From Bog-532 sp963775825 (GTDB lineage Bacteria; Actinomycetota; Actinomycetes; Streptosporangiales; Streptosporangiaceae), in NCBI GenBank assembly GCA_963775825.1, contig CAVZKY010000061.1, forward strand, positions 139,486-203,485: 64,000 nucleotides of DNA. Reading direction: 5' to 3'. Positions within the stretch are counted from its first letter, which is position 1, and the number at the start of each line of letters is the position of its first letter. The notes under the pieces were generated by a model that worked only from the letters and a program-made list of their open reading frames with translations, searched no databases and was not told the DNA's origin. Both the position numbers and the translations under genes were made by a program. Positions 24,808 through 33,570 of the stretch are shown here, in pieces.

Positions 24808-26781
24808 CTACCGCCCTCCGGCCCGCCGGGCACGCAAGAAATCGCTTACGACATACTCACCGAGACGTTCCGGCTGCGCCCGCAGCACCCGGCCGCCATT
24901 GCGCCGGGCCACATCGTGCACGAACGCCGTCAGCCGGTCGTCTTCGGCCAGCATGAAAATATTCAGCGCCGCGCCGCGGCGGGTCATCTTGTCCACCTCG
25001 GCGAGGGTCAGCTGAAGCGTCTCCGGGGCCGGCGGCCAGTCAAACCACGACCGTCCGTCCCGCTGCAGATGAGCGGTGGGTTCGCCGTCGGTCACGATCA
25101 GGACGACCGGCTCCTGTTCTGGGTGGCGGTCCAGGTGCCGCCCGGCCAGCACCAGCGCGTGGTGCAGGTTGGTGCCCTGCACCATGTCCCAGCCGAGCCC
25201 GGCCAGTTCCGTCTCACGCAGCTCGCGGGCGTAGTTGGAAAAGCCGACCACCTGCAGCGCATCCTGCGGGAATCGCATCCGCATCAGCGCGTGCAGGGCG
25301 AGCGCGGTCTGCTTGGCCGACGCCCACGTGCCACGGAGCGCCATCGAGTACGAGAGGTCGACCAGCAGGCTGACCGCGGCCCCGCTGCGCTGCTCGGTCT
25401 CTGCGACTTCAAAGTCACTCGGGTCGAGCCGTACCCGGGACACCTCGCGCCGCCGGGTGTCCGGCTCGCGGCGCGCCTGGCGCAGCAGCGCCCGGCGCAC
25501 GGTGGCGGCGGTGTCGATCGGCTGCTCGTCGCCGAATTCCCAGGCCCGGCTGCTTCCGGTCAGCTCCCCGGCCTGCCCGGCATCGCGCCGGTCGTGGTCG
25601 CCCCGGCGCCCCGTGGACAGCCCGGGGAACACCCGCCGCAGCGCGGTTTCGCCCAGCCGCCGTACCGCGCGCGGGGTGAGCTCCAGCCGGCCTCCGTTGC
25701 GGTTCAGGTAGCCCTGCTGTTCCAGTTCCCGCTCCACCCGGCGGAGGGCTTCGACGTCGTCGACCGCCTGGCGCCCGAAGGCCCGGCGGACCGCGTCCTC
25801 GTCGATGTCGTCGAGCCGGGCGCCCGGGTAGTCCTGGCCGAGTGCGGTCTCCAGCTCGGCCAGGTCGGCCAGCTCGGCCAGGGCCGTCGTCGCGTCACCC
25901 AGGCCGAGCGGTTCCTCGCCCATCATCATCTCGCCCTGGCCGCTTCCGGCATCGGGCCGCCGGGCCTGGAGCATGTCGGACAGCCGGCTCATCTCCACGG
26001 CCAGCCCCGCGTCGTCGAGAGCCTGGGCCATCAGGTTCGCGAGTTCTTCCCGCTGCTCCTGACTGAGCGAGGCCATCAGCCGCTCGGCCGCCGCCATCCG
26101 GCGGATCAGGGAGTCGACGAGTTCCTCCAGGTTTTCCGGGTTGTCCGGAAACAGGTCGCCGTGGTTCTCCATGAAGCGCTCGAAGTCCTCGCTGGTGTGG
26201 GCTCCGCGCGCGTCCGCCTCCAGCATCGTGTTCAGGTCGGCCAGCATGTCCTTGACCCGCTGCATCGCTTCCGGGTCCGGGCTCTGCAGGGCCTGCTTCA
26301 TCCCGCGGAACTGGCTGTCCAGCACCTCCCGGCGCAGCAGGTCCTTGAGCCGGTCGAACGTCTGCCGGGCGGCTCCGGACTGCCACTCGTAGTCGGCCAG
26401 CTGCCGGACGGCCTGGGCCGTGTCGGACGGCAGGGCGTCGAGGTCTGCCTCGCGCATCCGGGCTTCGTCGCTGGGATCGGGGAAAAGCTCGGCCCGCTCC
26501 TGCCCGATGGCGGTGTCCAGCAGAGATCGGACCTGGTCCAGCGTCCCATCCAGCCGCCCGCTGCCGCGTATCTCCCGCTGCCGTTCCCGGACCCGCCGGA
26601 GCAGGTCGTCGAGGCCGCGCCGACCGGGCACGCCACTGCGCTGCAGTTCGCGAAGGGCGTCGCCGGGCGTCGAGCCTTCCAGCACCGAGTCGCCCAGCGC
26701 GTCGAGCGTCCCGCGCGCGTCGTACGGCGGTGCGAGCGGATCCGGGCCGTCGGTGTACGGCCCGTACCGGTAACTTCCCAT
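24808..26781 (-). CDS. VWA-domain protein of chelatase/MoxR type
   Basis: About 657 residues. The N-terminal two thirds are charged, helical and Gln/Arg-rich; the C-terminal von Willebrand A domain (about 450-640) has the complete MIDAS metal site: DLSYSM (DxSxS), GTNLHHAL (Thr) and VTDGEPTA (Asp). Partner MoxR-type AAA+ ATPase lies 42 bases upstream in the same operon. Such pairs act as chaperones or metal-insertion machines by analogy with magnesium chelatase I and D subunits; the client is unknown. A short run MMMGEEPLGLGD lies between the two halves. Intact. Confidence 0.88.
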   Translation of the reverse strand: MGSYRYGPYTDGPDPLAPPYDARGTLDALGDSVLEGSTPGDALRELQRSGVPGRRGLDDLLRRVRERQREIRGSGRLDGTLDQVRSLLDTAIGQERAELFPDPSDEARMREADLDALPSDTAQAVRQLADYEWQSGAARQTFDRLKDLLRREVLDSQFRGMKQALQSPDPEAMQRVKDMLADLNTMLEADARGAHTSEDFERFMENHGDLFPDNPENLEELVDSLIRRMAAAERLMASLSQEQREELANLMAQALDDAGLAVEMSRLSDMLQARRPDAGSGQGEMMMGEEPLGLGDATTALAELADLAELETALGQDYPGARLDDIDEDAVRRAFGRQAVDDVEALRRVERELEQQGYLNRNGGRLELTPRAVRRLGETALRRVFPGLSTGRRGDHDRRDAGQAGELTGSSRAWEFGDEQPIDTAATVRRALLRQARREPDTRRREVSRVRLDPSDFEVAETEQRSGAAVSLLVDLSYSMALRGTWASAKQTALALHALMRMRFPQDALQVVGFSNYARELRETELAGLGWDMVQGTNLHHALVLAGRHLDRHPEQEPVVLIVTDGEPTAHLQRDGRSWFDWPPAPETLQLTLAEVDKMTRRGAALNIFMLAEDDRLTAFVHDVARRNGGRVLRAQPERLGEYVVSDFLRARRAGGR

Positions 26782-26823
26782 AGCCGTCCTGCCTTCGGTG
26801 TGGCCAGCGGCCCGCGGCTTTCC

Positions 26824-28371
26824 TCACGTCCGGTAGACCGACGTGCCTTCCATGGTGTCCTTGGACAGGCGCCGCATCAGGTAGAGCCCCTCCAGGGCGA
26901 ACTCGATCGCCGCGGCCGCATGGCCGAACGACTCACCGCCGTCCATGCCCAGCCGTTGCATGATCTTGGCCAGCCCGGGCACCTCGCCGACCCGCTGCAG
27001 CAGGTCGGACGCGGGGGTCAGCTCACCGGATTCCACCGTCTGGCCGCCGTCGAACTTGGCCAGCAGGGGAGACAGGTCGGCGCTGCCGAGCCTGGCCCGG
27101 AAGGTCTCCGCGATGGCCCGGCGGAGCAGGTGCGCGAGCACCTCCTCCTCCCGGCCCTCCTCGCTGACCTCGAACTCGACCTTCCCGCGCAAAGTCCCGA
27201 CGATCGCCGGCAGGTCACAGACCCGCGCGACGGGCTGCTCCGCGGCCGGGGTAGCTGTCGAGCCGGTGCTGGCGCGGTGCGACCCCCGGGAGGTACCGCC
27301 GCGGCGGCTCGCCGGGCCGGACCGGGTGGCGACGCTGTCCGCGAGGGCGGAGCGACGTACCGCGGAGGCGGCCGCTCCCTCGGCCGCCGCGATCGCGAAG
27401 CGCGCCGAGACGCCGGAGCGGGAGTCCACGGCCGGCGACTCGCGGACCAGACGGGTGAAGCGCGCGATGACCTCGACCAGATGCTCGGGCAGCTCCGCGC
27501 CGGGCACCGCACCGTCCCAGCCGACGACGGCCTCCTGCCGGATCAGGCCGAGCTCGTCGTCCAGGGTCAGCGGATAGTGGGTGCGGATCTCAGCTCCGAA
27601 CCGGTCCTTCAGGGGCGAGATGATACGGCCCCGGTTCGTGTAGTCCTCCGGGTTGGCGCTGGCCACCAGGATCAGGTCGAGGGGCAGCCGCAGCGCGTAG
27701 CCGCGCACCCCGATGTCCCGCTCCTCCAGTACGTTGAGCAGCGCCACCTGGATGCGCTCAGCCAGGTCAGGCAGCTCGTTCAGGCAGAAGATGCCCCGGT
27801 TGGTCCGCGGCACCAGGCCGAAGTGCACGGTTTCTGGGTCACCCAGGGTCCGGCCCTCGGCCACCTTGACCGGGTCGATGTCGCCGATCAGGTCGCCCAC
27901 ACTCGTATCCGGGGTGGCGAGCTTCTCGCCGTACCGGTCCCGTGCGTTCCGCCAGACAATCGGCAGGTCTTCGCCCAGTTCCTCGGTGAGGCGCCGGCAG
28001 CGGGCACACACCGGGACGAACGGGTGGTCGTTGATCTCGCATCCTGCGACGGCGGGAGCCCACTCGTCCAGGAGCCCGGCCAGGGTGCGGATCAGCCGGG
28101 TCTTACCCTGGCCACGCTCCCCCAGCAAGATGACATCGTGGCCGGCCAGGAGCGCCCGCTCCAGGTGCGGCAGCACCGTGTTGTCGAAGCCGATGATGCC
28201 GGGGAACCGGTCCTGGCTGGCCCGCATCCGGGTGAGCAGGTTCTGCCTGATTTCTTCCTTGACGCTCCGGTAGACGTGCCCGTCCGCGCGCAGTTCGCCC
28301 AGCGTGGCGGGAGCCGGGGGACCCCCGTGCCGCGCGGCGGGATGACGAGGCTGGCTGTTTGGCTGCACCAT
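26824..28371 (-). CDS. MoxR/magnesium chelatase-like AAA+ ATPase
   Basis: About 515 residues. Walker A is GERGQGKTRLI (about residues 84-94), Walker B region GIFCLNELPDL with the Asn-Glu variant, sensor 1 LILVASANPEDYTNRGRI, and arginine-finger region SPLKDRFG. A cysteine pair, PVCARCRR, follows Walker A and may bind metal. A Ser/Arg/Thr-rich insertion (about 340-380) separates the AAA+ core from the C-terminal lid. It probably drives conformational change in the downstream VWA protein. It is divergent from ilvA, with about 110 bases between. Intact. Confidence 0.9.
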   Translation of the reverse strand: MVQPNSQPRHPAARHGGPPAPATLGELRADGHVYRSVKEEIRQNLLTRMRASQDRFPGIIGFDNTVLPHLERALLAGHDVILLGERGQGKTRLIRTLAGLLDEWAPAVAGCEINDHPFVPVCARCRRLTEELGEDLPIVWRNARDRYGEKLATPDTSVGDLIGDIDPVKVAEGRTLGDPETVHFGLVPRTNRGIFCLNELPDLAERIQVALLNVLEERDIGVRGYALRLPLDLILVASANPEDYTNRGRIISPLKDRFGAEIRTHYPLTLDDELGLIRQEAVVGWDGAVPGAELPEHLVEVIARFTRLVRESPAVDSRSGVSARFAIAAAEGAAASAVRRSALADSVATRSGPASRRGGTSRGSHRASTGSTATPAAEQPVARVCDLPAIVGTLRGKVEFEVSEEGREEEVLAHLLRRAIAETFRARLGSADLSPLLAKFDGGQTVESGELTPASDLLQRVGEVPGLAKIMQRLGMDGGESFGHAAAAIEFALEGLYLMRRLSKDTMEGTSVYRT

Positions 28372-28483
28372 TCGACACTATGTCCCGCTCGCGGTTGTTC
28401 GCATCTGCCCCCGGTTTTCGCTGTTTCCGGTCGGTTCGCGGGCGCCTGCCGCACTGGTCCGGCCGTCGTGGCACACTGCTCTG

Positions 28484-29704
28484 GTGGCAATGACCTCCAG
28501 TCAGGTGCAGACGGACGACGTGGTGGCCGCGCGGGAACTGCTCCGCGACGTGATCTCGCCCACGCCGGTTCTCCGCTCCCGGGTCCTGTCCGAGCTGGTG
28601 GGTGGCCCGGTGTTCCTGAAGTGCGAGAACCTTCAGCGGACCGGCTCGTTCAAGATTCGCGGCGGCTATCTGCGGATCGCCCGGCTGACCGACGCGGAGC
28701 GGGCCCGCGGTGTTGTGGCGGCGAGCGCCGGGAACCACGCCCAGGGGGTGGCGCTCGCGGCGGCCCTGCTCGATACCAAGGCCACCGTGTTCATGCCCGA
28801 GGGCGCGCCCCTGCCGAAGATCCAGGCCACCCGGGACTACGGGGCGGACGTCGTGCTGCAGGGAGCCTCGGTAGAAGACGCTCTCGACGCCGCTGAGGAG
28901 CACGCGGGCCGGACCGGGAGCGTGCTGATCCATCCCTTCGAGCACCCGGACATCGTGACCGGCCAGGGGACTCTCGGGTTCGAGATCATCGAGCAGTGCC
29001 CTCAGGTGCGGACGGTTGTGGTCCCGGTAGGCGGCGGCGGCCTCGCCGCCGGTATCGCGGTGGCGGTCAAGAGCCTGGACCCGGCCGTGCAGATCGTCGG
29101 GGCGCAGGCCGCCGCCGTGGCGCCGTACCCGGCGTCGCTGGCCGCCGGACGGGCCATCCCGGTGAAGGGCACGCCGACGATGGCCGATGGCATCGCGGTG
29201 AGCCGCCCCGGTGAGCTCGCCTTCGAGCTGTTGTCGTCCGCCGGCGCACGTGTCCTGACCGTGACCGAGGAGAGCCTGTCCCGCGGGCTGCTGCTCTGCC
29301 TGGAGCGGGCCAAGCAGGTCGTCGAGCCCGCTGGGGCCGCCGGGGTGGCGGCCCTGCTGGAGCACGCTGAGCAGATGCAGCCTCCCGTGGTGGTGGTGCT
29401 GTCCGGCGGCAACATCGACCCGCTGTTGCTGTCGAAGCTGCTCCGGCACGGCCTGCGGGCCGCCGGTCGCTACCTGGCCTTCCGCTGCCGGCTACCGGAC
29501 CGGCCCGGCGCGCTGGCCACGCTGCTGCACGAGCTCGCCGGCCTGGGCGCCAACGTCTTGGACGTCTGGCACGAGCGGGTCACCCCGCGGCTGCGGGTGG
29601 GCGAGGTGGAGGTTCTGCTCCAGGTGGAGACGCGCGGGCCAGAGCACTGCGAGGAAGTGATCACGGAGCTGCGCCAGGCCGGCTACACCCTGGTCTTCGG
29701 TTAA
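28484..29704 (+). CDS. ilvA: Threonine ammonia-lyase with ACT domain
   Basis: 406 residues. PLP-binding lysine motif NLQRTGSFKIRGGYLRI, substrate loop ASAGNHAQGVA, the glycine-rich phosphate cup VPVGGGGLAAG, and a C-terminal ACT domain (about 330-406; RCRLPDRPGALATLLHEL). It deaminates threonine to 2-oxobutanoate, the first step toward isoleucine, or acts as a catabolic enzyme; the single ACT domain and short length favour the catabolic/TdcB-like form commonly annotated ilvA in actinobacteria. GTG 28484 and ATG 28490 are both possible starts. A strong hairpin (29714-29737) follows. Intact. Confidence 0.93.
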   Translation: MAMTSSQVQTDDVVAARELLRDVISPTPVLRSRVLSELVGGPVFLKCENLQRTGSFKIRGGYLRIARLTDAERARGVVAASAGNHAQGVALAAALLDTKATVFMPEGAPLPKIQATRDYGADVVLQGASVEDALDAAEEHAGRTGSVLIHPFEHPDIVTGQGTLGFEIIEQCPQVRTVVVPVGGGGLAAGIAVAVKSLDPAVQIVGAQAAAVAPYPASLAAGRAIPVKGTPTMADGIAVSRPGELAFELLSSAGARVLTVTEESLSRGLLLCLERAKQVVEPAGAAGVAALLEHAEQMQPPVVVVLSGGNIDPLLLSKLLRHGLRAAGRYLAFRCRLPDRPGALATLLHELAGLGANVLDVWHERVTPRLRVGEVEVLLQVETRGPEHCEEVITELRQAGYTLVFG

Positions 29705-29713
29705 GCAACGCGC

Positions 29714-29737
29714 GTCCGGGGGGTTGTCCCCCCGGAC
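29714..29737. terminator. Hairpin between convergent ilvA and greA
   Basis: GTCCGGGGGG and CCCCCCGGAC form a perfect ten-base stem with a TTGT loop, nine bases after the ilvA stop and 19 bases after the end of greA on the other strand. There is no T-run, but many actinobacterial terminators lack one. Being symmetric, it could end both transcripts. Confidence 0.7.
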
Positions 29738-29755
29738 GGCGTCCGCTGCGGGCGG

Positions 29756-30256
29756 TCAGGCTCCTCCGTAGGGGACGGCTTCCAGGATCTCGACCGTCGC
29801 GGAGCGTCCGTTCGGCAGCGAATAGGTGGCCTTCTCGCCGACCTTCTTGCCGGAGATCGCGCTGCCCAGCGGGGAGCGCGGCGAGTAGACGTCGATGGGG
29901 GCGCCGCTCTCCTCGCGTGAGGCGAGCAGGAAGGTGACCTCTTCGTCGTCGCCGGCGAACCTGACCGTCACGGTCATGCCCGGCCCCACCACGCCATCGG
30001 TCCGCGGCGGCTCGCCGACCCGGGCGTTCTCCAGGATCGCCTGGATCTGCAGCACCCGGCCCTCGTTCTTGCCCTGCTCTTCCTTGGCCGCGTGGTAGCC
30101 GCCATTCTCGCGAAGGTCGCCTTCCTCGCGAGCCGCTTCAATTCTCTTCGCGATCTCGACCCGCAGCGGTCCCGAGCGGTCATCCAGTTCGGCCTTGAGC
30201 CGGTCATACGCCTCCTGGGTCAGCCAGGTGACGCTTCCTTCGCGGGTCTCGGTCAC
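29756..30256 (-). CDS. greA: Transcription elongation factor GreA
   Basis: About 166 residues. The N-terminal coiled coil (WLTQEAYDRLKAELDDRSGPLRVEIAKRI, then EEGDLRENGGYHAAKEEQG) carries the acidic tip residues used to activate RNA polymerase transcript cleavage, and the C-terminal FKBP-like domain ends SPLGSAISGKKVGEKATYSLPNGRSATVEIL. It rescues backtracked polymerase. GTG 30256 is preferred because GAGGAG lies five bases upstream; GTG 30262 is two codons earlier. Divergent from mca. Intact and of standard length. Confidence 0.95.
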   Translation of the reverse strand: MTETREGSVTWLTQEAYDRLKAELDDRSGPLRVEIAKRIEAAREEGDLRENGGYHAAKEEQGKNEGRVLQIQAILENARVGEPPRTDGVVGPGMTVTVRFAGDDEEVTFLLASREESGAPIDVYSPRSPLGSAISGKKVGEKATYSLPNGRSATVEILEAVPYGGA

Positions 30257-30522
30257 GGGCACTCCTCAGTACTGCACGGGTCTTGCCTTGTCGCGGGAGC
30301 CCGGCCGGCCCCCGTCGGGGTAACCTTTTGAGGCTAACAAGCGTTAACGACGGAGCCGAACTAGTCAAATGGCGCAGGCAGGGAATGTGGCCGGCCGACC
30401 CGGGTGTTTTACGGGCGTTAACGCGGCGTCGCGGCGGGCATAGCTGACCCAATTACTGGCCAACAGCCATGCGCCCGTATCCGGCCCGTTACGCACCGAC
30501 GAGGGCAATCAAGGGAGATCGC

Positions 30523-31500
30523 TTGTCCGCCGAGACAGCTGGGTCACAGCCGTCCGATGCGCCAGCCCGCTCCGGCGCGCTCGGTGCTGCGGGCCCAGGT
30601 CAGGAGCGCGAGCCGCTGCGGCTGATGGCCGTGCACGCGCATCCGGATGATGAGTCCAGCAAGGGTGCCGCGACGATGGCGCGTTACGTCCGGGACGGCG
30701 CCGAGGTGCTCGTGTGCACGCTGACCGGTGGGGAGCGTGGCGATGTCCTCAATCCGGCGATGGACCGCCCGGAGGTGCGCGCGAACCTGGCGCGGCTGCG
30801 GCAGCAGGAGATGGCCAGGGCGCGGGAGATCCTCGGGGTCAGCCAGCGTTTCCTTGGGTTCACCGACTCCGGCCTGCCGGAAGGCGACCCGCTGCCGCCG
30901 TTGCCGGCCGGCTGCTTCGCGCTGACGGCGCTCGAGGACGCGGCGCGGCCGCTGGTTCGTGCGGTGCGCGAGTTCCGGCCGCACGTGATGCTGGCTTATG
31001 ACGAGTCTGGCGGTTACCCGCACCCGGATCACATCATGTCGCACAAGGTCGCCGTCGAGGCCTTCGAGGCGGCCGCCGATCCGGATCGTTACCCCGGCAC
31101 GGGCCCCGGTACTTGTGAGCCGTGGCAGCCGCTCAAGCTCTACTACTTCGCCTCATTCCAGCGCGGCCGGTTCATGGCCTTGCACGAGGAGATGCTCCGC
31201 CGCGGCCTGGAGTCCCCGTACGTCAAGATGTTCGGGCAATGGGAGGAGCGGGCCGACGGCCGGGCCGAGCTCGAAGTCACGACGCGCGTGCCGTGCGGTG
31301 ACTTTTTCGGGATCAGGGACGAGGCGCTGCAGGCGCACGCCACCCAGATCGACCCGAAGGGCTTCTGGTTCGCCTGCCCGCTCGAGGTGCAACGCGCCGC
31401 GTGGCCGACCGAGGACTATCATCTGGCTAGGTCGCTCGTCGATACCGAGCTGCCGGAAGATGATCTGTTCGCCGGGGTCCGCGAGAGGGTGTGTCTGTGA
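30523..31500 (+). CDS. mca: Mycothiol S-conjugate amidase
   Basis: About 325 residues of the LmbE/PIG-L zinc amidase family. AVHAHPDDESSKGAATMARY gives the zinc and catalytic residues, followed by VLVCTLTGGERGDVLN, RFLGFTDSGLPEGDPLPPLP and the second His motif GYPHPDHIMSH. The LTGGERGDVLNPAM and KMFGQWEERADGRAEV-like segments point to Mca rather than MshB. It splits mycothiol S-conjugates to a mercapturate and GlcN-Ins, detoxifying electrophiles; mycothiol exists only in actinobacteria. TTG 30523 is preferred because AAGGGAG lies five bases before it; an in-frame ATG at 30469 has no such site. Intact. Confidence 0.93.
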   Translation: MSAETAGSQPSDAPARSGALGAAGPGQEREPLRLMAVHAHPDDESSKGAATMARYVRDGAEVLVCTLTGGERGDVLNPAMDRPEVRANLARLRQQEMARAREILGVSQRFLGFTDSGLPEGDPLPPLPAGCFALTALEDAARPLVRAVREFRPHVMLAYDESGGYPHPDHIMSHKVAVEAFEAAADPDRYPGTGPGTCEPWQPLKLYYFASFQRGRFMALHEEMLRRGLESPYVKMFGQWEERADGRAELEVTTRVPCGDFFGIRDEALQAHATQIDPKGFWFACPLEVQRAAWPTEDYHLARSLVDTELPEDDLFAGVRERVCL

Positions 31501-31763
31501 CGGTCGCTGCCGCTGCGGCGCTGGCCAGCACGGTGCTGGCCAAAGGATCGGTGTCGGACAATAACGTCGCACCGGGTGTGCTCGGGTTCCTCGTCGTCGC
31601 CGGGATGGGCATCGCCCTGTACTTTCTGCTCCGCTCGCTGAGCCGGCAGCTGAAGAAGATCCCCCCGCCGCCCGCGGACGACGCCATGGACGACGGCGCC
31701 GCCCCGGCCTCGTCCGCTCAGGGAGCCACGTTCTCGGTCCCGCCCGGTGACCGCCGGGACTAA
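31497..31763 (+). CDS. Small single-helix membrane protein downstream of mca
   Basis: About 88 residues with an N-terminal hydrophobic stretch and a clear helix GVLGFLVVAGMGIALYFLLRSL, followed by a basic, then Pro/Asp-rich tail. GTG 31497 overlaps the mca stop (GTGA) with GAGAGGG upstream, so the two are coupled; such a small protein after mca is common in actinobacteria. Function unknown. The stop lies against the convergent GNAT gene (4-base overlap). Confidence 0.8.
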   Translation: MTVAAAAALASTVLAKGSVSDNNVAPGVLGFLVVAGMGIALYFLLRSLSRQLKKIPPPPADDAMDDGAAPASSAQGATFSVPPGDRRD

Positions 31764-32260
31764 CCAGGCCGCCGCGAGACAGCCGTCTCATAGACCAGCA
31801 GGGTGTAGCCGGGGACCGGTTGCCAGTCCAGCTCGGGTGCCCGGCGGAAACCTTCTGATTCATACAGCGAGTGGGCAGCCCGCATCGTCGGCTGGGTCGA
31901 CAGCAGCAGCCGATGCACGCCGGCCGCCGCGGCCCGGCTGATGGCCGCGCGCAGCAGCCGCCGGCCGACCCCTCGGCCCTGGCTGCCCGGCGCGACGGCC
32001 AGGGCCCTTATGTCCGCCGCGCCCGCGGTGCCGGCCAGTTCGATGGCGGCCCCGGCGGCCAGCATGATCGTGCCCAGCAGCCGCCCGCCGTCCTCAGCCA
32101 CCAGGACGGTGCCGTCGCCCTGGCGGCCCAGCGCGCGGAGTGTCCCGGCGTAGGGGTCGCCGGGGCGCAGGAAACCCCCGCGCTCGTAGGCCTCCACCCG
32201 CAGCGCGCCGATCGAGGGAAGCTCTTCGGGCCTCGCCTCTCTGACGATCACGGCATCCAT
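31760..32260 (-). CDS. GNAT-family N-acetyltransferase
   Basis: About 166 residues. The acetyl-CoA binding motif A is ALAVAPGSQGRGVGRRLL (Q/R-x-x-G-x-G/A), preceded by the strand GTIMLAAG and followed by LLLSTQPTMRAAHSLYESEGFRR, the usual motif B. Substrate unknown. The start is uncertain: ATG 32260 gives DAVIVREARPEEL, which fits the family start; the open frame extends further upstream to 32404 inside the neighbouring gene. It is probably the last gene of an operon serS - hypothetical - GNAT. Intact. Confidence 0.82.
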   Translation of the reverse strand: MDAVIVREARPEELPSIGALRVEAYERGGFLRPGDPYAGTLRALGRQGDGTVLVAEDGGRLLGTIMLAAGAAIELAGTAGAADIRALAVAPGSQGRGVGRRLLRAAISRAAAAGVHRLLLSTQPTMRAAHSLYESEGFRRAPELDWQPVPGYTLLVYETAVSRRPG

Positions 32261-32301
32261 CAAACACAACACGCAGTCAGCGTGCTCGGGCCCGCCGACG
32301 G

Positions 32302-33475
32302 TCACTGGGCGGGGGACCACGCCTTCTGGAGCGCCTCCGGCAGCCCCCACCAGCCCAGCGGGGTCAGGCGCTGTGCCGGGTCGGTGGCGCCCAGCACCTC
32401 CCACAGGCGCTCCACGTGGGAAAACTGCTCTGCGATGGCCGGTTCGTAAACGTCCCCGTCGTGGCCGGGATCGGCTGGTATCCCGTCGGCCGCACAGTAG
32501 TCGCGGACATAACGAGCCATGTCGGTGGCTGACGCCGGCGTCCCAGGACCGCCCCTGATCAGGGTGGAGATGGCCGCGAGCCAGTCGATGTGGTCCAGCG
32601 CGCAGAGCGCGCCCAGAGCCAGGGACACCTCGTCCGTCTCGTCGTCTGCCAGCCCGTCAGGCCCCAGGCTGGACGGGCCCGCTGGTGCCGCGGCTTCTCC
32701 GGCCGGCGAAACCACCCCCGCGGCCAGGGTCAGCCACAGGTCCTGGTCATTGCCGGGCAAGGCTTGCTCGGCGGCGCCGCCGCAGGCGGCGAGCAGCCTG
32801 CCGGTCAGCCCCGGGTGGGCGAGGAGCGGTGCGCGCCGCGTCGCACGCCGCGGTGAGCTGATCCGCCGGCAGTGGCCGCTCGTCCACCTCGTCGAGCACC
32901 GCCTGCAGTTCGGCTAGCGCCTCGGCATCGGCGGCGGCCCACTCGGCCATGAACTCCGCGTCCTGCTCATCCAGCAGCACGTCCATGGGCACGCGCCCGT
33001 CCGGCAGCGGCGTGGCCATCCACTCCTCCTGCACCGCGACGTAGGCCCGGTGGGCGGCGATGTCGCCTGCCAGGAGCTGATCCGGATCAATTTCCCCGGC
33101 CGCCTGCTTCTGCTCCAGGTGGCGGACCAGCATCGCGTGCATCTCGGCCTGCAGTCGGCTCTGCTCCGGCGCCTCATCCCAGACGTGCAGGCCGATTATG
33201 CTGCCCGGCTCGGTCCCGGTCGCCTCCAGCCACTCCCGGATGTCGCCGGCCTGGGCGGTGCCGTCACGCAGCCCGCTGAGGACTCCTTCGGTGGCCGCCC
33301 AGAATGGTGCGGACATCGGGTTGCCGGCCGCGAGCAGGCGTCGGCGAAGTGCAGGCAGCGAGGCGAGAGCATCATCGGGCCCAACGCTGAGCAGGCCCAG
33401 GGCAACGTCCCGCCGGGTGAGCGCGCTGATCGGCCGCCCGGCGAGGTCCGCGATACGACCGGCATGGAGTTCCAC
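32302..33475 (-). pseudogene. Unrecognised acidic protein, one frameshift
   Basis: A predicted protein of about 390 residues with no family that I recognise. The first part (33475 to about 32840) is Ala/Leu/Asp/Glu-rich and helical, with GLHVWDEAPEQSRLQAEMHAML and AHRAYVAVQEEWMATPLPDG; then the frame changes near 32835 and continues GNDQDLWLTLAAGVVSPAGE, SLALGALCALDHIDWLAAI and LGWWGLPEALQKAW. Without the shift the first frame ends in an Arg-rich run, which looks non-native. It lies between serS and the GNAT gene on the same strand. GTG 33475 is the assumed start. Confidence 0.6.
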
Positions 33476-33570
33476 GGTTGGCAGCGTACGACGATGACAG
33501 GGCGGCCGTGTGGCGGGTCCAGTTTCCCGGGCCCGTTTCCCGCGGCTGGCCGGATCGGCCGACGGCCGGG

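Noticed and set aside
24751..28896. Open frame of about 1380 codons on the + strand
   Set aside because: It lies antisense to the VWA and MoxR genes, which have clear domain motifs; the translation is low-complexity Arg/Gly/Pro/Val-rich, as expected when stops are rare in high-GC DNA.
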